A stretch of 64,000 bases of DNA. It comes from Trema orientale. Lineage: Eukaryota > Streptophyta > Magnoliopsida > Rosales > Cannabaceae. The stretch is taken from positions 20,371-84,370 of the forward strand of contig JXTC01000330.1 in the NCBI GenBank assembly GCA_002914845.1, in the 5' to 3' direction. Under the pieces are notes generated by a model that was not told the DNA's origin, did not search any database, and saw only the letters and a list, made by a program, of their open reading frames with translations. A program made the position numbers and the translations under genes. Within the stretch, counting starts at the first letter, position 1. Each line of letters opens with the position of its first letter. This document shows, piece by piece, positions 44,801-56,542 of the stretch.

Positions 44801-47800
44801 AGAGTTCAAACCAAAGAGTTTGTTGCCCGAAACTTACATAATCTCTCAAGGTGCCACATAAAGAGTTTTTGGGGGTCTAGAACTCAATACGTTGACTCTA
44901 GCACTTAGTTTTCGTAATTGGCAATTTTCTGTCAATTTTTGTCGTTCTCTTTGGAGAGAGTTCAAACCAAGGAGTTTGTTACCCGAAACTTTCCTAATGT
45001 CTAAAGGTACCAAAATACAAAGTATTTGTTTGCCTAGAACTCAATTCGTCGTATCTAGCACCTAGTTTTCCCGATTGGTAATTTTCGGTCCATTTTGGTC
45101 ATTCTCTTTGGTGAGAGTTAAAAACAAGGAGTTTGTTGTTCGAAACTTACATAATATCTTAAGGTACCAAATAAAGAGTGTTTGATGGTCTAGAACTCAA
45201 TTCGTTGTATCTAGCCCCTAGTTTTCCCAATTGGCAATTTTGGCCAATTTTTGTCATTTTCTTTGGAGAGAGTTCAAAACAAGGTGTTTGTTGCATGAAA
45301 CAGGCCTAATATCTTAAGGTATAAAATAAAGAGTAGTTATTGGTCTAGAACTCAATTCGTTATATATAGTACCTAGTTCTCCCAATTGGCTATTTTCGGT
45401 CAATACTGGTCATCTATTTGGAGAGAGTTCAAACAAGGAGTTTGTTGCCCGAAACTTACCTAATGTCTCAAGGTAAGAAATAAAACGTTTTTGTTGGTTT
45501 AGAACTCTATTCGTTGTATCTAACACCTAGTTTTCGCAATTGGCAATTTTTGGTCAATATTGGTTACTCTCTTCGAAGAGAGTTCAAACAAGGAGTTTGT
45601 TGCCCGAAACTTTCCTAATGTCTAATGGCACCATATAAAAAGTATTTGTTAGTCTAAAACTCTTTTCATTGTATCTAGCACCTAGTTTTACCAATTAGTA
45701 ATTTTCAGTTAATTTTGGTCATTCTCTTTGGAGAGAGTTCATAACAAGGAGTTTCTTGCCTGAAACTTTCCTAATGTCTAAAGGTACCAAATAAAAAGTA
45801 TTCGTTAGTCTAGAACTCTATTCGTTGTATCTAGTACCCAGTTTTTGCAATTAGCAATTTTTTGTCAATTTTGGTCATTTTTTTTGGAGAGAGTTCAAAA
45901 CAAAAAGTTTGTTGTATGAAACTTACCTAATATCTTAAGGTACCAAATAAAGAGTGTTTGTTGGTTCAGAATTCAATTCGTTGTATCTAGCACCTAGTTT
46001 TCCCAATTACGAATTTTCGATCAATTTTTGTCGTTCTCTTTGATTGGCAATTTTTGGTCAATTTCAGTCATTCTCTTTAGAAAGAGTTCAAAACAAGGAG
46101 TTTAATATACAAAACTTAGCTAATATCTTAAGGTACCAAATAAAGAGTGTTTGTTGGTCTCGAACTCAATTCATTGTATCTAGCACATAGTTTTCCCAAT
46201 TACGAATTTTTGATCAATTTTTGTCGTTCTTTTTGGAGAGAGTTCAAAATAGGAAGTTTATTGTATGGAACTTACCTAATATCTTAAGGTACGAAATAAA
46301 AAGTATTTGTTGGTCCAGAAATCAATTCATTGTATCTAGAACATAGTTTTCCCAATTTGCAATTTTCAGTCAATTTTGGTCACTCTCTTTAGAGAGAGTT
46401 CAAACCAAGGAGTTTGTTGTCCGAAACTTACCTAATGTCTAAAGGTACCAAATAAAGTGTATTTGTTGGTCTAGAACTCAATTCGTTGTATCTAGCATCT
46501 AGTTTTCTCAATTGGCAATTTTTGGTCAACTTTGGTCATTCTCGATGGAGAGAGTTCAAAACAAGGTGTTTGTTGTCCGAAACTTACATAATGTCTCAAG
46601 GTACTAAATATAGAGTATTTGTTGGTCTAGAACTCAATTCGTTGTATCTAGCACCTAGTTTTCCCAGTTGGCAATTTTAAGTCAACTTTGGTTATTCTTT
46701 TTGGAGAGAGTTCAAATCAAGGAGTTTGTTGNTATAAAGAGTCTTTATTGGTCTAGAACTCAATTTGTTGTGTCTTGCATCTGGTTTTCCTAAGTGGCTA
46801 TTTTCTGTCAATTTTGGTCATTCCCTTTGGAGAGAGTTCAAACCAAGGAGTTTGTTGCCCGAAACTTACATAATCTCTCAAGGTGCCAAATAAAGAGTTT
46901 TTGGGGGTCTAGAACTCAATACGTTGTGTCTAGCACTTCGTTTTCCTAATTGGCAATTTTCGGCCCATTTTTGTCGTTCTCTTTGGAGAGAGTTCAAACC
47001 ACGGAGTTTGTTACCCGAAACTTACCTAATGTCTCAAGGCACCAAATAAAGAGTATTTGTTTACCTAGAACTCAATTCATCGTATCTAGCACCTAGTTTT
47101 CCCAATTGGTAATTTCCGGTCAATTTTGGTCATTCTCTTTGGAGAGAGTTCAAAACAAGGAGTTTGTTTCTCGAAACGTACCTAATATCTTGAGGTACCA
47201 AATAAGGAGTGTCTGATGGTCTAGAACTCAATTCGTTTTATCTAGCACCTAGTTTTCCCAATTGGCAATTTTTGGTCAATTTTTGTCATTCTCTTTGGAG
47301 AGAGTTCAAAACAAGGTGTTTGATGCATGAAACAAGCCTAATATCTTAAGGTACCAAATAAAGAGTATTTGTTGGTCTACTACTTAATTCGTTGTATCTA
47401 GCACCTAATTTTCCCAATTGGCTATTTTCGGTCAATATTGGTCATTCTCTTCGGAGAGAGTTCAAACAAGTAGTTTGTTGCCCGAAACTTACCTAATGTC
47501 TTAATGTACCAAATAAAAAGTATTTGTTGGTCTTGAACTCTATTCGTTGTATCTAAGACCTAGTTTTTGCAATTGGCAATTTCTGGTCAATATTGGTCAT
47601 TCTCTTTGGAGAGAGTTCAAACAAAGAGTTTCTTACCCGAAACTTACCTAATGTCTCAAGGTACCGAATAAAAAGTATTTATTGGTCTAGAACTCAATTC
47701 GTTGTATCTAGCACCTAGTCTTCGTAGTTGGCAATTTTTGGTCAATTTTGGTCATTCTCTTTAGAGAGAGTCCAAAACAAGGAGTTTGTTGCATAAAAGT

Positions 47801-48996
47801 TATCTAATATCTTAAGGTACCAAATAAAGAGTGTTTGTCGGTCTCGAACTTAAGTCGTTGTATCCAGCACCTTATATTCGCAATTGGCAATTTTTGGTCA
47901 ATTTTGTTCATTCACTTGGAGGGAGTTCAAACCGAAGAGTTTGTTGCCTGAAACTTACCTAATGTCTCAAGGTATCAAATAAAGAGTATTTATTGGTCTA
48001 GAACTCAATTCGTTGTATTTAGCACCTAGTTTTCCTAATTGGTAATTTTTGGTCAATTTTGGTCGTTCCCTTTGGAATGAGTTCAAAGCAAGGAGTTTGT
48101 TGCCCGAAACTTACCTAATGTCTCACGGCACCGAATAAAGAGTGTTTGTTGGTCTAGAACTCAATTTGTTGCTTCTAGCACCTAGTTTTCCCAATTGGCA
48201 ATTTTGGGTCAATTTTGGTCATTCTCTTTGGAGAGAGTTCGAAATAAGGAATTTGTTGCATGAAACTTTCCTAATATCTTAAGGTATCAAATAATGAGTA
48301 TTTGTTGGTCTAGAACTCAATTCGTTGTATCTAGCACCTAATTTTCCCAATTGGAAATTTTTGGTCAATTTTGGTCATTATCTTTAGAGAGAGTTAAAAA
48401 CAAGGAGTTTATTACATGAAACTTACCTAATATCTTAAGGTACGAAATAAAGAGTATTTGTTGGTCTAGAACTCAATTCGTTATATCTAGCATCCAGTTT
48501 TCCCAATTTATAATTTTCGGTCAATTTTGGTCACTCTCTTTGGAGAGTATCCAAACCAAGGAGTTTGTTGCCCGAAACTAACCTAATGTCTCAAGGTACC
48601 AAATAAAGAGTATTTGTTGGTCTAGAACTCAATTCGTTGTATCTAGCACCTAGTTTTCTCAATTGGCAATTTTTGGTCAACTTTGGTCATTCTCAATGGA
48701 GAGAGTTCAAAACAAGGTTTTCATTGTCCGAAATTTATCCAATGTCTCAAGATACCAAATAAAGAGTATTTATTGGTCTAGAACTCAATTCGTTGTATCT
48801 AGCACCATGTTTTCCCAATTGGCAATTTAGAGTCAATTTTGGTCATTCTCTTTGGAGAGAGTTCAAACCAAGGAGTTTCTTGCCTGAAACTTTCCTAGTG
48901 TCTAAAACTACCACTATTGGCAATTTTCAGTGAATTTTGGTCATTCTCTTTTGAGAGAGTTCGAACTAGGGAGTTTGTTGCCCGAAACTTTCCTAA
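38829..48996 (+). repeat. 156-bp satellite array, block 2, with higher-order structure
   Basis: About 65 monomer lengths. Monomers fall into recognisable types: GTGCCAAATAAAG followed by GGGGGTCTAG; GGCCTAGAACTCAATTCGTCG; GTTTGATGGTCTAG; GAAACAAGCCTAATATC; CAATATTGGTC. These five follow each other in this order starting near 40682, 41884, 44841 and 46871 (and again near 61162). First-to-fifth distances are 555-560 bases. A few monomers are shortened. Single N characters occur at 38922 and 46732, each next to a truncated monomer. There is no coding sequence: the periodic open frames are a result of 156 being divisible by 3. Confidence 0.97.
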
Positions 48997-50065
48997 AGTT
49001 CAGTTTGGAGTCTTCTTCATGGCGATTGATTTCCCTTGGAAGAGGTTTTTTCCACATTCTATTGTCTTCTGAAGCTGACAAAGCCAAAGTTTGTTGTTTG
49101 GGCCCATTGAATTTAAAACCAGGTGTCCTTCCTTTACAACCCTGGTTTCCTAATTTTAATCCACACACTTAAAGCTCAACGAATGCTCAAGTATGGGTTC
49201 ATTTCCATGAATTGCCTTGGGTTTATTGGGATAGAAAAATCTTATCAGATTTAGCAAGAGGAGTTGGCGTTCCGATCAGATTTGATGAGATGACTTTTGA
49301 ATGTAGAATTTGGCCATTATGCTCGAATACTTATCGATATTGATTTGTCTCAGCTTATTTCTGATTCTTTGATGGTAGAAGTAGGCAATGATTGTTTATT
49401 TATTCCTCTTGAATACGAGAGACTGCCCTCTTTTTGCTCTTCTTGCAAGTTCGTTGGAGATAAAGCCTCCAATTGCAGACATGTTCATAAATAGGTGCCC
49501 GTAAAAGATGGTGACAAAAGGCAAGACAGAGGTCACTCTAGATCTTGTTCCGGCCGGTCAATAAGTCACCAACGGTTAATGATATTCAGGACGGGAATAC
49601 CTTTTCCTTGCTGAAAAAGAGTGGTCAGGGGTTTCGAATTTGTCGGAGCATGACCACGTTCTTAGTCCATCTCAGGTGGATATGACAAAAAAGAAAAGCT
49701 GGGCGGAAGATTTGGAGGATTTGGAAAATCAGGTTGTTATGAACTTAGAGGGGTTGAATGTTGATACCTCTATTGTTGTTGGGGATACAACTGCGAATAC
49801 GGGCACTTTGCCCTTGAATCAATGCAGTGAGAACACCTCCAAGGATCCCTTAGAGGATCAGATTAGAGCCAATTCTCAAGGGAAGGATTCTTCTTTTTTT
49901 CACGAATCCACAAATGATAGCTTCAATACAAGCGATCTTTCTCCAACTAAAGTCTTTGCTTTGAGGGATGAAGGTTGGCAAGAGGTTCATTCAAAAAAGA
50001 AAAAGAAGGCATCTCAAGCTCAGTTCACAAGTCCATTTACATGGTCTTCTAGAACTATTTCTTAA
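48997..50065 (+). pseudogene. LINE ORF1 (DUF4283 / zinc-knuckle protein), 5'-truncated and broken
   Basis: Residues around GRGFFHILLSSEADKAKV and a following LQPW-like block resemble the DUF4283 domain found in ORF1 of plant L1 LINEs. Further on, LPSFCSSCKFVGDKASNC is a zinc-knuckle-like C-x2-C...C motif, slightly changed from the usual C-x2-C-x4-H-x4-C. The last part (49640-50065) is polar and Asp/Ser/Lys-rich. The frame is broken by a stop after NPHT (49172) and by at least one frameshift before 49297. The protein would bind LINE RNA if intact. Its stop TAA overlaps the ORF2 start in TAATG at 50063-50067. Confidence 0.75.
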
Positions 50066-50883
50066 TGACAATCTTATACTGGAATTGTCGAGGTGTTTCC
50101 AATTTGGAGACTCATCGTTCTTTGAAGGATTTATGTATTCGGTATAAGCCTGATCTTCTTTGTCTCGCTGAGCCAATGTGCATGTTTTCTTCTATTCCTA
50201 TCCATTACTGGAGGGCAATTGGCTTTGACTTTGTGGCTCAAAATGATAAGTCACTTCCGTTGATCTGGATCTTTCGATCTGCTTCTATTACCAAGTCATG
50301 GTTTCTCACCCACAGCATGTTTCTGCATCTTTTAAGTTTCATGGTGATTTATTTTATGTAAGCTTTGTTTATGCTAGCTGCAATTATATTGTTCATCGTG
50401 AATTATGGGATTCATTGGATTCTATGCACATTACTAGTCCTTGGCTTGTATTGGGAGATTTCAATTATGTTATGGGAGCTCATGAAACCACAGGAATTCT
50501 GAAGTGCCAATCTTGTGAAGAATTTTGTGCTGGCGTCACCCTGTGTAATTTGACTGATTTGGATACTCAAGGCCCCTTATATACCTGGCGTGGATTTAGA
50601 AGGGGTAAGATTGTAATGTCCCGTCTTAATAGAGCTTTTTGTAATCAGGATTATCTAGAACATTGGCAGCAACTCTCTTGTCTTTGTTTACCTCGTGCTC
50701 ATTCAGATCATCACCCTTTGTTGATATCTTCGTCAAAGGATATTTCAACTGAGCCTAGACCATTTCATTTTCAAGGTATGTGGCTGTCCCACCCTTCTTT
50801 CAAGGAGCTTGTTGCTAAAGTTTGGTCTCGGCCTTTCTCTGGTTCGCCTATGGCACTCTTGGTTAAAAAGCTTAAGGAATTGA
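50065..50883 (+). pseudogene. LINE ORF2, N-terminal endonuclease part
   Basis: Apurinic-type endonuclease that nicks target DNA for target-primed reverse transcription. Motifs seen: ILYWNCRG at the start, LAEP about 40 residues later, WLVLGDFNYV, SRLNRAF and the catalytic AHSDHHPLL. ATG at 50065 is chosen because the endonuclease motif follows within four residues. A frameshift lies between about 50290 and 50360: the first frame stops at 50361 while the second, open from before 50298, continues the domain. The reading frame is then interrupted after KKLKEL by the gypsy insertion at 50884; it resumes in the same frame at 57285 once one copy of ATTGA is removed. Confidence 0.88.
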
Positions 50884-51620
50884 TGATATGAACCCCACCA
50901 ATAATCGTGACGAAACCCGGTACTAACTATGAAATTTGAACCCAAGATCACAAAGTCGCAAGATTGTTGAGTCCTAACCCGTTACCTAGCAAGATAAGAA
51001 CCAAGAACTACGAAAGAATATAGACGCCACACTAAGAATCCTCAAGAACCACTCAAGAATCGTTAGGATAAGTCTGGTTGTTTTGAACGCCACAAGAGTT
51101 AACTTGATAATTTCAAGAATCTTCTCAAGAATGAAGAAAACACGAATAACTCGCAATATTATTGATCAATATGCTGTTTAAAATGTACAAAGACCTCTCC
51201 TTTATATAGGAATCGAATTCAACCCTAATTGAAGGCAAACCAATGCTATTTTGATATGTGGTAACCCTTTCCTCAATTAAATCTGAAAATAACTAAATCT
51301 GAATTAAAGAAGTTTCTTAAAAACACAGAAGACCTAGAAAAACATGAAGACTTCAATTAGACTCTTCTAGAACCTTAATCATAGTGACTAGGCTCCCTTG
51401 GATCAGATTTGGGCTTATATCAGGCCTCCATGCGTTAGCCATCTCACCAATGTATTGAATCAGCCCATTTAATGCCTCTTTGAATCTCTTGACACTAAGT
51501 CTTGTAATTGGCCCACTTGGCAAGCTTAATGGATCACGTGAATGCTGTCCTTGAGTCTCTCCAAGCCCACGTGAATGCTCCTCCTCTTGCACGTGTGGTT
51601 GAGCAGCTACATTTGCATCA
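50884..51620 (-). repeat. 3' LTR of the gypsy element
   Basis: 737 bp; identical in length to the 5' LTR at 56543-57279. On the element strand it begins TGATGCAAATGTAGC right after the polypurine tract. It includes the C-terminal codons of the integrase frame (open to 51353). Confidence 0.95.
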
Positions 51621-52899
51621 TTCTCCCCCTCTTGAAAAGGATTTGTCCTCAAATCATCACCTGCATCGAAAGGAGATAAATCAGCTACGTTAAAGCTAGC
51701 ACTAACACCGTACTCACCTGGTAACTCTAGCTTTTAGGCATTATCATTGATGCGTTCCACCATTCGAAATGGTCCATCTCCCCGAGGAAGGAGTTTTGAA
51801 TGACGTTGCTCCGGAAAACGATCCTTTCGCAAGTGCACCCAAACCCAATCTCCTGGTTCAAATACTATCTTTTTGCGTCCCTTGTTCGGTCCTTGTTTGA
51901 TGGATATTGTTCGGTCCTTCTTTCAGTATTCAACCGTGCCTTTTCGTGAATCTGTTTCACTAATTCAGCTTTCTTTTTGCCATCTAAGTTTACACGTTCA
52001 CTCAAAGGTAAAGGGGTTAAATCCAAAGGTGACAATAGATTAAATCCGTAAATAATTTCAAATGGTGAAAACTTAGTTACAGAATGTACACTCCTATTAT
52101 AAGCAAATTCAACATGTGGTAAACAATCTTCCCATATTTCCAAGTTCTTCTTAATGATAGCACGTAACAAAGAAGACAAAGTCCTATTCACTACTTCAGT
52201 TTGACCATCAGTTTGTGGATGACAAGTAGTAGCAAACAATAACTTAGTTCTTAGCTTTCCCCACAAAGTCTTCCAAAAGTAACTTAGGAACTTAGCATCT
52301 CTATCAAAAACAATGGTCCTAGGCATGCCATGCAACCTAACAATTTCTTTAAAGAACAAATCAGCTATATGTGATGCATCATCGGTTTTACGACATGCAA
52401 TGAAATGTGCCATCTTAGAGAACCTATCTACTACCACAAAGATTGAATCTCTCCCCCTCTTAGTCCTAGGTAATCCCAAAACAAAATCCATGGAAATATC
52501 AATCCAAGGTTCACTAGGTATAGGTAGAGGGGTGCACTAACCATGGGATTTCAACTTAGACTTAGCTTGTTTATAAGTGATACATTTTTTACATATTCTT
52601 TCAATATCACGTTCAATATACGGCCAAAAAAAATGTTCATGCAAAACACCTAGTCTTAGCCACATCAAAATGACCCATCAAACCACCACCATGAGCTTCT
52701 CTCACAAGTAATTCACGCAAAGAACACATAGGCATACACAGTTTATTCTCCCGAAATAAAAATCCATTATGCCTATAGAACTTACCAAATGCTACTTTTT
52801 CACATGCATTGAACACATTACCAAAATCAGAATCTTGTGCATATAAATCCTTAATGTATTCAAAGCCAAGTAGTTTTGTATCCAAAGTAGAAAGTAAGG
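51353..52899 (-). pseudogene. Gypsy integrase with C terminus extending into the 3' LTR
   Basis: Integrates the element DNA. Seen: an H-x-H part of the zinc-binding domain ([12 protein letters not shown]) near 52700; the core with [31 protein letters not shown] and [13 protein letters not shown] (D, D and E positions present); FAYNRSVHS; and a GPY/F-like RGDGPFRMVERI block near 51790. Downstream, ASFNVADLSPF and GPITRLSVKRFKEALNG follow, and the frame stays open through the polypurine tract to 51353 inside the LTR. Breaks: a frameshift near 52640, a stop near 52540, a frame change with a small duplication near 51865-51925 and a stop near 51735. The extended C terminus is a CRM-clade trait by established knowledge. 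Confidence 0.88.
51621..51633 (-). other. Polypurine tract
   Basis: AAGAGGGGGAGAA on the element strand, directly next to the 3' LTR. It would prime plus-strand DNA synthesis. The integrase reading frame passes through it (residues ...FQEGEN...). Confidence 0.85.
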
Positions 52900-54339
52900 C
52901 ATACCTTCGGGACAATGCATCAGCCACAACATTTTCCTTACCTTGCCTATATTTAATCACATAAAGAAATGTCTCAATGAATTCTACCCACTTTGCATGN
53001 ATACATCTCCTTATCTTAAGTGGGATAGTTTAGAGATGCCCCACTCAATTTTTCACTGAAGTATGCAACTGGACGGCCTTCTTGCATCAAGACAGCTCCA
53101 ATACCTATTCTTGAAGCATCACACTCAATTTCAAAAGTTTTAGTGAGGTTAGGTAAAACAAGTAAAGGTGCATTAGTTAACTTTTCTTTGATCAGATTAA
53201 ATACCTTTTCTTGTTCCTTCTCCCACTTAAACGGCACATTCTTCTTAATGACTTCAGTAAGCGGGGTGGCCAAGCTACTAAAATCACGCACAAACTGTCT
53301 ATAGAAACTAGCTAGGCCGTGAAAACTCCTCACTTGGCTGATTATTGTAGGCGTTGGCCAATCTTGGATTGCTTTCGCCTTTTCCCTGTCCACCTCAATT
53401 CTCTGAGCACTAACAACAAAGCTAAGAAACACATGCTTATCCGTGCAAAAGGTGCACGTCTTGAGGTTAGCAAACAACTTTTCTTTCCTTAACGTATCTA
53501 AAACAGATTTTAAATGCATTACATGTTCTTCCAAGTTTTTGGATATCATCAAAATATACAACCACAAATCTGCTAATAAATGCACGCAAAACATGGTTCA
53601 TCAAACGCATAAAAGTACTTGGAGCATTAGTTACACTGAAAAGCATCACTAACCACTCATACAAACCATATTTAATTTTAAAGGCAGTTTTCCACTCATC
53701 ACCTTCTCTCATTCTAATTTGATGATATCCACTCTTAAGATCAATTTTTGTAAAAATACAAGAACCATACAATTCATCTAGCATATCATCTAATCTAGGA
53801 ATAGGATGGCGATACTTTACCGTTATGTTGTTGATGGGTCTGCAATCAACACACATCCTCCATGTCCCATCCTTCTTAGGAACTAATAGTACCGGAACTG
53901 CACAAGGGCTCATGCTTTCACGCACATGCCCCTTCTCCAATAATTCACCTACTTGCCTTTGAAGTTCCTTTGTCTCCTTGGGATTGCTCCTATAGGCAGG
54001 CCGGTTTGGAATTAATGCACCTAGTATGAAGTTAATCTGATGTTCAATCCCACGAATTGGAGGTAAACTATGAGGAATCTCTTCGGGAAATATATCATCA
54101 AACTCCTGCAAAAGAGAAACAATGTTGCTCGGCAAAGAACCGGTGAGATCATCAGTACATAAAAGAGAATCCTTGTACATAAGTACTATAAGGGACTGTT
54201 GTAAAACTAAAGCTCTCTTGATCTCACTTTTTCTTGTAATGAAGTTATATTTTTCCTCTCTTACACTCAATAAGGCTACATTACTCTCTTTTTCCCTTTT
54301 ACCCTTACTCATGGCTTTGTTTTTCTGTTTTTCTCTCAT
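52900..54339 (-). pseudogene. Gypsy reverse transcriptase and RNase H
   Basis: Copies element RNA into DNA. Seen: DDIFPEEIPHSLPPIRGIEH before the domain, KKDGTWRMCVDCRPINNIT, FTKIDLKSGYHQIRM, and the catalytic VVYFDDI, then [18 protein letters not shown], and RNase H residues [18 protein letters not shown]. The frame shifts at about 53500-53590, just after the catalytic box. The RNase H part breaks at 53000, where a single N replaces what should be roughly 50 residues between SGASLNYPT and the [19 protein letters not shown] block; the sequence is probably incomplete here. The long lysine/glutamate-rich stretch before 54250 is a protease-RT linker. Confidence 0.9.
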
Positions 54340-54462
54340 CTCTTTTTCTTTTCTCTCAGTTTCAACCTCTCTCTCCTTCTCTTTTCTCTTTTCACTCGCC
54401 TTTTGTATCTTTAGTTAGTCTTCAAGAACCTGTTTTGGAGTCAATGGCACAAGTGATATAAG

Positions 54463-54807
54463 CTACTTTTTAATGGTAAAAGAGTACCTATTGGTGAAAC
54501 CATCATGTGTGACTCGCCGATCATACTGCCATGGTCTTCCCAATAGAATATGACATGCATGCATAAGTACCACATTGCAAAGCATGTCATCTTCATACTT
54601 GCCAATGGAAAATGCCACCAACACCTGTTTTGTCACCTTGACTTCTCCGCATTTGTTCAGCCACTGAAGTCGGTACGGTCGTGGATGCTTTATGGTAGGT
54701 AATGCTAATTTCTCCACTAATTCAGTACTACCCACGTTGGTGCAACTCCCTCCATCAATTATGACGCTGCAAATTTTGTTATTCACAAAACATCGAGTAT
54801 GAAACAA
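54463..54807 (-). pseudogene. Gypsy aspartic protease
   Basis: Cleaves the polyprotein. Catalytic region SVIIDGGSCTNVGS (the D-G-G variant is usual in plant gypsy elements), preceded by TRCFVNNKIC and followed by a CHILLGRPWQYDRRV block. It lies between gag and reverse transcriptase in the expected order. Separated from the reverse transcriptase frame by stops around 54340-54460. Confidence 0.85.
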
Positions 54808-54894
54808 GTTCTCCCGCTGATTGTTGTTTTCTTCCTTGCACGCTAAGAGCTCGTCTCGCCACTAATGATTCTCCATCTACAACACACTACCCTT

Positions 54895-56092
54895 CATAGT
54901 AATCTTCAAGTGGTGGCATGTCATCATCTTCTTCTTCTTGTTCATCGTCCGTCTCAATCTCCCCTTGAGCATTGATCACCATCACCCTTTTATTCGGGCA
55001 TTGGCTAGCAATATGATCCCTGCCTTAACATTTAAAACACTTAATGTCAAGATTTCTCGAAGTGGCAGATTCAGTGTTACCTTGTTTCAGTGCTGCAACT
55101 TATTTTCCATCCTTAGAAGGCTCGGTCTTAGGCTTAGCTGATGGAAATTCGTCCCGTTTAGGGGCTGATCTCCATGAGTTTGTAGGAGCTGAGCTTGGTC
55201 CCCTCCTAGGAAAATTCCTCCGTTTCAGTTGTTGCTCAACCTTGATAGCTTGATGCAACATATCCGTCAACTCTACATAATGTTGCATCTCTACCACGTC
55301 CACTATCTCTCTATTTAGACCGTGTAAGAATCTAGCTATGGTAGCTTCTCTGTCCTCCTCTACATTTGCTCGGATCATAGCAACCTCCATCTCTTTGTAG
55401 TAATCATCTACGCTCTTAGATCCTTAGGTTAGTCGCTGCAACTTGTTGTACAGCTCCTGATGGTAGTAGCTTGGAACGAAACGTCTTCTCATGATTGTTT
55501 TCATCTCGTCCCACATCTCAACAGAGCGTTCCAGATTTCTCTTTCTTTCCTTCAACAATTGATCCCACCAAACAATAGCATAATCAGTGAATTCAATTGC
55601 AATAAGCTTTACTTTTTTAATCTCAGAATAGTTGTGGCAATCGAAGACGATCTCAATTCTCTTCTCCCACTCTAGATAAGCTTCAGGATCGTTTTTACCT
55701 TGGAAGGACGGAATCTTCACTTTAATGCCTCCCAAATCATTATCTCGCCTAGGCCTACCCATCTTAGCTTTTCTATTCCCATTACCACGCCTAAACCTGC
55801 CCCTGTTTATTGTTGGTTCATCCATCTCCTCCCATTCCTCTACATCTTCATCATCACCCCATTGCTCCTCTAATTGCACCCGCTTAGGTGGTTGCCTAAT
55901 GGGAACATTCTGAGGCTGTCCCGTGGCTGTTTCTCCTTCTAACCTATCAATCCTCTCATGAATTAGTTCTAATTTAGCTCTCATCATTCTCCTTATCTCC
56001 CCCAACAATGCCTGTAATTGTAAGTTCGGAACAGTTGGTTACTGTACCTCTTCAGTTGTGTTACCTTCTGTACCTTCTTGATTGCGTGACAT
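54895..56092 (-). pseudogene. Gypsy gag with zinc knuckle, several in-frame stops
   Basis: Capsid-like protein (retrotransposon gag family): MSRNQEGTEGN start at 56092, coiled polar N terminus, then KVKIPSFQGKNDPEAYLEWE, YAIVWWDQL and MRRRFVPSYYHQELYNKLQR. The zinc knuckle CFKC-stop-GRDHIASQC lies near 55030, with a stop inside it. In-frame stops (all TAA) occur at codon 18, after NKLQRLT (55426), after SKDGK (about 55100) and in the knuckle. Because they stay in one frame, the breaks are point changes, not indels. An acidic tail (DDEQEEEDDD) follows. Confidence 0.88.
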
Positions 56093-56528
56093 ATTGAAAT
56101 TTGTAAAAATAAGATTAGGACCTCACAAGCACTCTTTCCTCATGTGTTTCACTCAAAAAGATTCACTCACTCTCGTGTTTGGCACTCAATGGCTTTTACC
56201 CTCTTATGTTCTCACCACTCTTGCCTTTTTCTACTCGTTATGTTTTCTTTTCACTCTTAATCTGATTCAAAAATACTCCAGTAGTAATTCAATATGATAA
56301 GTAACCAGATCAAATCACAAAACTCACAAGCAATTCTCAAGAAACTGATGATTTTTCACACTCAAGCATGGGGTTTTGGCAAAAAAGAGTTTAGGAAGTA
56401 AGAAACAAGATTGACACAAAAAATTTTAAGAAGTGTCTCCAGACTTTTTTTTTTTCGTAACCCTAATTCAAGAATTAAAGGAACAGTAAAGAAAGTAAAG
56501 AATAATTCAAACTTGCCTTGAAACCTAA

Positions 56529-56540
56529 GCTCTGATACCA
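56529..56540 (-). other. Primer binding site, initiator Met-tRNA
   Basis: TGGTATCAGAGC on the element strand, two bases after the 5' LTR. It is the standard plant primer site complementary to the 3' end of initiator methionine tRNA. Confidence 0.92.
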
Positions 56541-56542
56541 AA

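Noticed and set aside
51508-51693. Plus-strand frame across the gypsy 3' LTR border
   Set aside because: It is the shadow of the minus-strand integrase extension and shows no domain of its own.
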